Assembly (NCBI GenBank): GCA_023362775.1
Contig: JALMGJ010000002.1
Span: forward strand, 60,376,914-60,440,913
Origin: Charina bottae
Taxonomy: Eukaryota > Chordata > Lepidosauria > Squamata > Charinaidae
DNA: 64,000 bases
Reading direction: 5' to 3'
Below, one piece after another: positions 56,002 to 64,000 of the stretch. A model generated the notes under the pieces. It had not been told where the DNA came from and ran no database searches. It worked only from the letters and a program-made list of their open reading frames with translations. The position numbers and the translations under genes were made by a program. Each line of letters starts with the position of its first letter. The first letter of the stretch is position 1.

Positions 56002-56191
56002 TATGGAGACAAGTAAATGTTCTGATTTATTTTGAGGCAGGATAAGAAATGAAGAATATGTATGTCGATTGATATTAAGGCTTGTATGATTCTATTTTTC
56101 TTTAATAATTTGGATTAAGACGTATTCTGTTGTTTTTAAAGTTTGTTTGATCTTTTAAGATTTATAATACACAATAATTATAGACACTTTA

Positions 56192-57222
56192 GACACTTTC
56201 TCAGTGTCTGAAGGCTGTGGGGGCCTGGATGGGGAACAACAGGCTTCAGCTGAACCCTGGTAAGACAGAGTGCCTGTGGATTGATGGTGCCTCAAGATCC
56301 AGGGAGTTGTCATCTTTAGATCTGGACGGGGTGGCACTACCCCGTTCAGACAAAGTGCGGAACCTGGGTGTCCTTCTGGACTCACGACTCCTGCTTGAAG
56401 AGCAGGTGGCAGCCGTGGCCAGAAGGGCATTTGTACAACTTCGAGTTGTGCGCCAGCTACGCCTTTTCCTGGACTGAGACGCCCTCCGTACAGTCACTCA
56501 TGCCCTGGTCATCTCCCACATAGACTATTGCAATGCGCTCTACATGGGGCTACCCTTGAAGAGTATCCGGAAGCTTCAACTGGTCCAGAATGCGGCTGCG
56601 CACGCAGTTATGGGTGCCCCAAGTTCGGCACATGTGACACCTCTGCTGTGCGAGCTGCATTGGTTACCGGTTTGCTTCCGGGTCCAATTCAAGGTGTTGG
56701 TTGTCACCTTTAAAGCCCTACATGGCATGGGACCAGGTTACCTAAAGGACCGCCTCATCCCAGAACATCGACCCATTCCACCCGGCTATGCAGAGAGGGC
56801 TTGCTTCGGACCCCGTCTATAAGAGAATTCCACCTGACGGGGTCCAGGAGGCGGGCTTTCTCGGCAGTGGCACCCGCCCTCTGGAATATTCTGCCCCTGG
56901 AGGTGAGGCTAGCCCCCACACTTATGACCTTCCGGAAACAACTGAAGACCTGGCTCTGCCACCTCGCTTGGGATGGGGGGAGTAATAGCTCCTCTTGGGG
57001 TTGGCTTGCTCCATAGGGTTCTTTAAAGCCTAACATCAGAGCCTCTTGGATCTTATATATTTAATTAAATTATGTATTCTATTTTATAAATTTTTATATG
57101 TTTTAATTGCTGGCTTGGTGTAAACCGCCCAGAGTCCCCTCCGGAATGGGGGGAGGTGGGCGGTGATATAAGTTAGAAATATAAATAAATAAATATATAA
57201 ATAAATAAATAAATAAATAAAT
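56192..57222 (+). mobile_element. L3/CR1-group LINE nested in the L1-like element
   Basis: Starts after the YADDT site with 'tctcagtgtctgaaggctgt', ends 'aaccgcccagagtcccctcc' plus (AAAT)n. Nearly parallel to 590-1545. Confidence 0.9.
56217..57016 (+). pseudogene. LINE RT end and C-terminal region
   Basis: Open in two pieces: 56217-56477 (MGNNRLQLNPGKTECLWIDG, VRNLGVLLDSRLLLEEQVAA) and 56544-57016 in shifting frames (MGLPLKSIRKLQLVQNAAAH, FHLTGSRRRAFSAVAPALWN, GWLAP). A TGA at 56475-56477 stands in place of a CGA-like codon, and a frameshift lies near 56760-56800. The catalytic RT is lost by 5' truncation. Confidence 0.85.
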
Positions 57223-57419
57223 AGTGTTTGGTTATAGGTTTAATAGTGTTAAGATTGTTATAGTATTATTAAGTAGAAAAGTAGAAAATTTAAATATAAT
57301 TTGATTTTTATTACAGTGGTTAGAAATATATACCTTAGAATAGTGGTAGGAAGGAAATATTAAATAAATGGGTTCCTTTTTGGGGGGGGGAAGTGGATTT
57401 GGAGGTTTATATATTTGTC

Positions 57420-57459
<40 letters not shown>

Positions 57460-57715
57460 GGAAAGAGCAATTGTTTTTAGTTTTATAATGTGCTAATGGA
57501 ATGACTTATAGAAATAATGTGATTTTGGTTAGAGTAAGGGATTAATTATGGAAATTGTTGTATATTCTTGTCGAAAGTTGGAAAGTTGTTATGTAATCTC
57601 TAAAAACATTTTCTTTTTCTGTTTTTTCACTCCTTTTTTCTTTTTCTTTTTGTAGTTTTTTTCTTTTTTGTAGTTTTTATCTTTGCTTGAACTCAATAAA
57701 ATTCTTATTAAAAAA

Positions 57716-59639
57716 TAAAATAAAGATTTTGAAGTAAAAATATTCAGTATTCTAATACAACAAAATAAGTGATAAGAAAAACATTTTTTAAAAAAAAAAT
57801 GTTTGCTGAAAAATGTTAATATACTGTAGGTCCTAAGCATCATATATGGAAGTAAATCATTATGCCAGCTGGATATGCTGAAGACTTAATACATTCAACT
57901 CTATTAACAGAGCTATTATTTTCCTTTTTGCCAAGAGGCAATATATCCTGGACACTTGAATGTATTATTTTGCAGTGTGAGAAATACCAGTGTGGGAGTG
58001 TTATTAATTTTCATCTTAATGTTTTGGCTCAAAGAAGTAGTTTGAAGAAAAAGTAGCAGAAATATATCCCAAACAAAGAACATAAAATAATGAGTGTTTG
58101 TATTTTTACTAGCTTTTTTTCCTCCCATTTGCTTTGATGCCCTTTAAACTGGTTAGCAGTTCCTTCATTTTCCTAGAATAATCCCATTCAAGCAAGAATC
58201 ATTAAGAGGTGATGGTACCATAATACTATATAACCCAAAGAATTTGACAGCAAAGATAAATGAAGCTTCAAGTGAAGGCAATGATCCCCCATAAGTGAAC
58301 ATTTTTGTCTCTTTGAGACCTGTTCCAGATAAATCACAGAAAAGAAAGCAGGTTTCCGTGGTGATGAAAGCATCACTGCCACAATCTCAATACCACAGAA
58401 AAGTGAATTCTTCCACATCACCAGACATAGGTAAATAAATTATTCAAGTGAGTTAGTTTTGCATGAATAAATGATTCGTTTCTTTTTTTGAGCCTTATTA
58501 TGGAAGAATATGAAATGAACGCTATTCCAGGTGAATCAAATTTTCTTTTAATAATGCTCATCCCATTATAAGTGTTTACTAAGCATCGTATGTAGAATTC
58601 CATAGTATTTCATATCACATTTCTTCCACTGAAGGAAAAAATCTCAGCAAACAATAAAACAGCTCACTTACGAACATTCATTATGGATGAACAATTAGAA
58701 ATTTATGTTTCATATTTTTTTCTCCCCCCTGGGGTGATAAACTAAACTAATCTTCCAAGTGCTTTCATAAACAGCTTTACTCTGAGTAGAATTGCCAATG
58801 TACTTCATAAGATAAGAAATTGTCATTATGAATTAATAGATTTTCTTGGATCAGTCTTTCCTTGGCAAGGAATGGACAAAGTATTACAGACATGTTACAT
58901 ATAATTTTAGAAGCCTCCAGAGCCAGCCAAAAGGAATTCCAGAATGTCAAGTTTCAACTGATTACATCTTGAGATTAGAGGGAAAGTGATATAAATAAAA
59001 CTAGAAACTTAAACCACTGTGTGTCCAAATATTAATAGCTTAATATTAATAGTGTGTCAGGGCACAAACAAAACAACTCACCCTAACCTAAAGTGAATTC
59101 TTACCCAAATCACATCATTCAGTTTATTTAATATACACATGTATTAATCCTAACAGCAGATTTTACTATGATATAAATGATATTCAATGCATTTTGTTAA
59201 TGATAAAATTGTTACTGATTTTGTCTTCCAAAGAGTAGTACTATATTACCATCTAGTAATCATTATTTCAATGATTCTCATATGGTATGTTATGATCAAC
59301 TAATGGGGCCCTAGAACCATGCTCTTATACTACAGGTTTATCCTGAGAAAGCTGTCCTTGGATTTCCCTTGATCTCAGATGGTCTGCTTTGTTTATACAA
59401 GCAAACAAACTGAAAGCTAAAATAAAATGGCACAGTAGAAATGAGGATTCATATGACCTGGGATTCATGTCCCAGCAAGCAGGAGAGAAAGCAATTTAAC
59501 AAGTAGGGTGATGGCATGTAGAGGAGAAAATAAATCTAACAAACAAAATGGACTGCACTCTTCCCCCCCCCCCCCCAATCTTTTGGTCACGACCAGGGTC
59601 AAACCCAGTTCATCTCTTTGTCTAATCCTATCAGACCCA
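57716..59639. other. no recognised feature
   Basis: About 1.9 kb of A/T-rich DNA with a poly-C run (about 59562-59576). No gene or family recognised. Confidence 0.45.
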
Positions 59640-60085
59640 CATTGAACCTCCCTGCCCCCAGACAAAGCCCCCCTGCAATCCCATCTAAACCAAGGAATAG
59701 AAGCACACAGCTCACAGCACAGCCCAAAGGCAGCCCTAACAAGGGAACTGCAATATAGAGAAACCTCAACATTCCATCCTCAATCAGCCTGATGACCTCA
59801 ACATTCCACCTTCTTTAACAAGACTTCTGAAGGACCCATTTTGCCTAACAATAGAACTAACCCCGGGTACACTGACAAGGACCTATCTAGCTTCCCCAAA
59901 CTGGCCAGTAAATAAGATCCCCAGGATTTCCTGCCTTGTAGCCCTCCGCTTCCATAAAAAAAATTGCTTTTCCATTGTTCAGGATCCCTGTTTCTTGTAA
60001 AGCATGCCCCCAAGATCCTTGAGTAAAAAGCTGGCAATTTCTCTTTGGTGTTGGGCTTCTTTACTTTGACAGTTTCCTCGACAGG
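59640..60085 (+). mobile_element. possible solitary LTR of an old retrovirus-like element
   Basis: The right part, 'gttgggcttctttactttga' with a preceding 'gagtaaaa', and an end in 'tttcctcgaca', looks like the R-U5 end of an LTR. Further left, 'cctcaacattcca' occurs twice. I cannot define both ends and see no coding region. Confidence 0.22.
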
Positions 60086-60160
60086 CAGTATGCCAATGTT
60101 TGTAAAATAGAATAAAATAAATAAAAAGGATTTTTTATTTATTTCATTTTTATTATATGT

Positions 60161-60385
60161 GAGAGCTGGTTTGGTGTAGTGGTTAAGATGCTGGACTAAA
60201 AACTGGGAGATTGTGAGTTCTAATCCTCCCCTGGGCATGAAAGCCAGCTGGGTGATTTGGGGCCAACTGTTCCCTCTCTCTGCCCACCCACCCCACCCGG
60301 TTGTTATTGTGGGGAAAATAGGAGGCAGGAGCATTAGGTACACCACCTTGAGTTGTACAAAAAATGGTGACAAATAAATCAATCC
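60161..60385 (+). mobile_element. tRNA-derived SINE, tail type 1
   Basis: 'gagagctggtttggtgtagt', boxes in order, then 'ggttgttattgtggggaaaa' and the tail 'caccttgagttgtacaaaaa'. Moderately diverged. Confidence 0.87.
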
Positions 60386-60749
60386 TGTTCAGTGATCCAT
60401 ATTGACTGTAAGCATCTGGATAAGAATTTGAGTGCACATATCCCTTTCAGGATGGAAGGAATTATTTTTGAGCATGATGTCCTACCAATCATCTGCCTTA
60501 TACAGTTGGCCGTTAACCAATCTAATCCAGTTTGGGTCAGACTTTCTAACATTTGGTTCCTAGATGGTGTTATATTACAAGTCCCACAATCCCAGCTGAC
60601 AACACTGGAGATAGGAGGCTGAAATGGAGAGAGAGAGAATGTAAAAACCTTTTTCAATATTATTAATTTTAAAAAGAAATATTTACTACATAATTTAGTA
60701 ACTTTTACACACTGAATATTTGTCATCTTAGTCTACAGTATATAATACC

Positions 60750-60750
<1 letters not shown>
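60386..60750. other. no recognised feature
   Basis: Unassigned DNA before the GATA array. Confidence 0.4.
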
Positions 60751-60816
<66 letters not shown>

Positions 60817-60860
60817 GACAGAGACAGAGACAGAGACAGAGACAGAGACAGAGACAGAGA
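60751..60860 (+). repeat. (GATA)n-(GACAGA)n compound array
   Basis: About 16 GATA units change into about 7 GACAGA units. GATA and GACA are the units of the Bkm satellite of snakes. Confidence 0.95.
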
Positions 60861-61152
60861 TCAAATCTCCTGTTCAAAAATACTAAAATTTTATATGTAT
60901 GTATTTAATTTGATTTATATGGCTGCCAATCTCAGGTGACTCTGAATAGGGGGAAAAGCACGGGAAGCGTTTCAGAAGGCACCCTCCCTAGTTTTCCGGA
61001 GACTAAAAAGAAAGGAGGGGATAAACACTTTCAGTCTTGCAAGATTCTGTTTAATGTAACCTTACAATAAAGATAGTGCTGATGCTCCTGGTTGTGCTTC
61101 TTATCTGGACTACCTCGAAGGGCTAACATCAATCTTGCCAGTCTTGCCAATC
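60861..61152. other. no recognised feature
   Basis: Unassigned. Confidence 0.4.
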
Positions 61153-61385
61153 GATAGCCAGTTTGGTGTAGTGGTTAAGGCATCAGGCTAGAAACTGGGA
61201 GACCATGAGTTCTAGTCCCACCTTAGGCACAAAGCCAGCTGGGTGACCTTGGGCCAGTCACTCTCATTCAGCCCTAGGAAGCAGGCAATGGCAAACCACT
61301 TCTGAAATCTTGCCAAGAAAACTACAGGGACTACTCCAGGCAGTCACCAGGAGTCAACAATGTTTTGAAGGCACAACAACAACAA
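61153..61385 (+). mobile_element. tRNA-derived SINE, tail type 2
   Basis: 'gatagccagtttggtgtagt', both boxes, 'ctgggtgaccttgggccagt', then the type 2 tail 'atcttgccaagaaaactaca' and 'aggagtcaacaatg' with an (ACA)n end. The best-preserved type 2 copy. Confidence 0.9.
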
Positions 61386-61535
61386 AAATTCAAACACATA
61401 TTTGAATTTATACAAATACAAGTTTTATTCTTTATTTTTAGTTTAAGAACACTGTTAATGCATATATACAGGCCTACACATAAAACAAATATAATAATTT
61501 TGTAACTTCTGGCCTATATTTGAGCCTGAATGTGC

Positions 61536-61604
61536 AGGGGTTCCCCGAGGCCTGAAAAATATTTCAAGGGTTCCTCCAGGATCAAAAGCTTGAGAAAGGC
61601 TGGT
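61536..61604. mobile_element. possible hAT terminal fragment
   Basis: 'caggggttccccgaggcctg' to 'gcttgagaaaggctg'. The right end inverted reads cagcctttctcaagc, a hAT-like terminus. No duplication is visible. Confidence 0.4.
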
Positions 61605-63136
61605 CCAGACAATGGATTCTTCCAACAGAGACCTGTACAGTTTATTCTTTTATCCTTTGCCAGCAGTGTCGACCACAGATTCATTTCCACATCACATCAG
61701 CTTTTTGTTGATGTGTTAGGCTGCTGAGTCAAATGCAACTTACTTCATGGCAATTAATGTTAATGTTCTTATATATGGTTGTTATCCTCCATCTCTGCCT
61801 AATTTGATCTTGATGAATTGGAAATTCTCAGGAAAAGGTAGAATAAACCTGCTTCAGCCAAATGTAAAACATTCACTATGCACTGGAGCTGTCTGACACA
61901 TTCACCTGCACTCTGATTCTGCCTGACAGTCTACCTTTACCCATCATGCTGCCCTGGGCAAATGTTGTTCATCTGTTGCTGCATGCTGACCCTGCAGCAT
62001 ACCACAAACAGATTTTTTTTTAAGATTGAAGGCCTAGCTGGAGCTACCTTGTGCCTACAGGCCCCTGTGTGATCACCACACTTACCTCAACTGCATTTAT
62101 GCCACAATGGCCTGGATTCTTAGATGTGAGAAAGATAAAAATAAAACTGCTACCATAGCTGAAAGCTGGGTTAAACAACTAGTAGCATAGAAAGAACAGA
62201 CAGACTATGTACTCCCTATGTTCAGTTGCTTTGGATTACTTTCATGGGCTTTGTTTGAAGCTTGCTGTTCTGATAAGGATGAAAAATGTATCAATTCCTG
62301 CAAATAGCAAAATCAATTTTCACAGAAAAAGTATCTTACCGTAACTATGGTTCTTCAGGTGGACTCTGTGCATTTACAGATGTGCAGAATTGAACATGAA
62401 GATATTTGAATCTGATGCAGAAAGGTGCAATCAGATTTCAGATTCCAAATCATGTGATTTCCAAATATCACATGACCACATCGAGTTGCTGCTTTCTGAA
62501 CTCAATCAATCATGTACATGTATTTTTTTCTGGGATTGAACCAGCTACCATGTGAGTCCAGGAAAAGTGGACCTTCTTCAAGGAGCCACTGACAGGTACA
62601 GCAAGCATGCCTACACTGGATCTAAAGCCCCTTTTCTACTTTAGATCCTAATACTTGCCCATCTCTAGGGCAGAGGCTTTATCAGGAAGATAGTAGCCCC
62701 ATTATGTTCACTCAAGGCTTCTTCCCACTTTACCCTCAGTTTCCTAACACTGACGTTGTGTCAAGAACCTATGGCATCTCTCCAAAATAGACACCTGTAG
62801 AAAGGAAGGTGGGTGGGTGAGTGGTCTGAATGCACAGATAATCACTTGAATCACAGCACTTACAGGTTAGCTACTTGTCCTTCTTTACCAACAAGCTTAC
62901 CTTCTGGAGGCAGGATAAGTAGCTGTCATGCCAACATCAAAGGCAACACAATCTGGCCACAGGTGGCATCCACTCATGAATATTCATTCATAGTGGTCTT
63001 GAAAAAGGGTTCTCTTGACAAATGGCAATGACTGAGACCAAGCAGCCATTCTACATCTGTTACTGAGATACCTTGAAATAGTTCAGTTAATATTAACATC
63101 CCTCTGTTTTGATATTGCTGAAAGACCTGCTGAAGT
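61605..63136. other. no recognised feature
   Basis: About 1.5 kb of unassigned DNA. A small palindromic phrase at 62450-62480 (aatcatgtgatttccaaata, then tcacatgacc) may be a MITE remnant. Confidence 0.4.
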
Positions 63137-63205
63137 TTTAGTTATCATTTAGTTAACAGTTTTCAATTATCATTTAGTTAACAGTTTTAGTTATCATCTA
63201 AGCAG
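63137..63205 (+). repeat. 25-bp tandem repeat
   Basis: 'tatcatttagttaacagttt' twice and a partial third copy. Confidence 0.85.
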
Positions 63206-63417
63206 ATTATCTGTTTGGAAAACCACTAATTCTTTCTTTATTCCCCCACAGCAAAATAACAGTTTTGGGGCTGACTAGATATTTTAGTTCTATGAACATA
63301 AAACACAAAAGCTCTACAAACATCTAATGTTTGAAGTGATTTTTCCATCCTTGGAGATGAGAAAAAGGAAAGGAAAACAATAGGCTGAGTTACAGGCAAT
63401 TCAGTCCCTATTTGGGG
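63206..63417. other. no recognised feature
   Basis: Unassigned DNA up to the Bov-B end. Confidence 0.4.
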
Positions 63418-63846
63418 TTTGTTGTTTATTCGTTCAGTCGCTTCCGACTCTTCGTGACTTCATGGGCCAGCCCACGCCAGAGCTTCCTGTCGGCCATCAC
63501 CATCCCCAGCTCCCCCACAGTCAAGTCTATCACCTCCAGAATACCATCCATCCATCTTGCCCTTGGTCGGCCCCTCTTCCTTTTGCCTTCCACTTTCCCT
63601 AGCATCAGCTTCTTCTCCAGGGTATCCTGTCTTCTCATTATGTGGCCAAAGTACTTCTGTTTTGCCTTTAATATCATTCCCTCAAGTGAGCAGTCTGGCT
63701 TGATTTCCTGGAGTATGGACTGGTTTGATCTTCTTTCAGCCCAAGGCACTCTCAGAATTTTCCTCCAACACCACAGTTCAAAAGCATCTATCTTCCTTCG
63801 CTCAGCCTTCCTTATGGTCCAGCTCTCGCAGCCATAGGTTACTACA
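63418..63846 (-). mobile_element. Bov-B 3' fragment, first lineage
   Basis: On the minus strand it starts 'gtaacctatggctgcgagag' and ends 'cgactgaacgaataaacaac'. The tail is the one of 11899-15123. 5'-truncated to about 430 bp. Confidence 0.92.
63426..63837 (-). pseudogene. Bov-B C-terminal domain fragment
   Basis: Minus-strand frame: GCESWTIRKAERRKIDAFEL, ILQEIKPDCSLEGMILKAKQ, YFGHIMRRQDTLEKKLMLGK, VEGKRKRGRPRARWMDGILE and EVTKSRKRLNE at the end. It contains only the domain after RT, so it has no activity. Differences from 11908-12300 are few (for example PWAERRSNQ for PWTARRSKQ), meaning a recent relative. Confidence 0.88.
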
Positions 63847-64000
63847 GGGTAGGGAAGGGAAAAGAAATATCAGGATTGATCACATGAAAGGCAATATATG
63901 GTAGACCAAAAGGACACAAATGTCATCTTTAATATCAACAACCTGCCATCCACTATGCTATCCACTATGGCTTAACAGCTCAAACACTTCATTAATCAGG
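63847..64000. other. no recognised feature
   Basis: Last bases of the window, unassigned. Confidence 0.4.

Larger units (their letters stand above)
55680..57715 (+). mobile_element. short L1-like element, copy 2, split by a LINE
   Basis: 55680-56191 holds the ORF end and start of the 3' UTR. 57223-57715 holds the 3' end with 'gtagtttttatctttgcttg' and 'aataaaattcttattaaaaa'. The element at 36837 has the same 3' form ('gtagttttttatctttgttg', then A-rich). The 5' limit is approximate, and no duplication was found. Confidence 0.6.

Noticed and set aside
62440..62485. Small palindrome around 'atcatgtgat'
   Set aside because: Too short and imperfect to call a MITE without a second copy.

Overview
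The window is a repeat-dominated piece of vertebrate nuclear DNA, most likely from a squamate reptile and quite possibly a snake. The reasons are the mix of families: Bov-B (RTE) LINEs of two lineages, Sauria-type SINEs with the ACCTTT tail, many L3/CR1-group LINEs with microsatellite tails, Penelope-like elements (PLEs) of several families, a fish-like Tc1, CpG-rich hAT elements, and a GATA/GACA array. No host protein-coding exon, tRNA, rRNA, operon or CRISPR could be supported. Almost every open frame is a transposon protein in some stage of decay. The exception is one complete Tc1 transposase gene of 340 codons.

Layout: 1-2140, a truncated L3-like LINE that runs into a long (AAAAT)n array holding a second LINE tail. 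2858-6355, SINEs, an old CR1 piece, and a 1.7 kb GC-rich hAT element inserted in a SINE with an exact 8-bp target duplication. 6700-7934, LINE and PLE fragments, a SINE and (AT)n. 8999-10601, a complete Tc1 element, next to an 86-bp-arm palindrome of PLE origin. 11899-15123, a near full-length Bov-B LINE (antisense) with an 11-bp duplication. 16174-16517, the first of three copies of a CpG-rich hAT MITE (the others at 45899-46141 and 51595-51881). 17146-22862, a PLE with terminal repeats, interrupted by a SINE and by a 2.4 kb LINE. 23565-36362, older fragments, Sauria SINE, an inverted (twin-primed) Bov-B copy, and LINE and PLE fragments. 36837-38799, a 1.96 kb L1-like element with one short ORF, no reverse transcriptase, and a 17-bp duplication. 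39054-44895, Bov-B fragments, two MITEs, and a young Bov-B nested in an old one. 46150-48888, the longest stretch with little recognisable repeat. 48902-57715, Sauria SINE, MITEs, an inverted PLE unit, an R4/Dong-type endonuclease fragment, and LINEs, one of them nested in a second copy of the L1-like element. 59640-64000, an LTR-like stretch, SINEs, a GATA/GACA array and a Bov-B tail.

The elements interact as parasites and hosts rather than as a pathway. Bov-B is the presumed source of machinery for Sauria SINEs. The L3-like LINE probably serves the other SINE type, whose 3' end looks like the LINE tail. An unseen L1 would be needed for the short L1-like family, and an unseen hAT transposase for the MITEs. 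Family names rest on motifs and on remembered consensus features; no database was searched.
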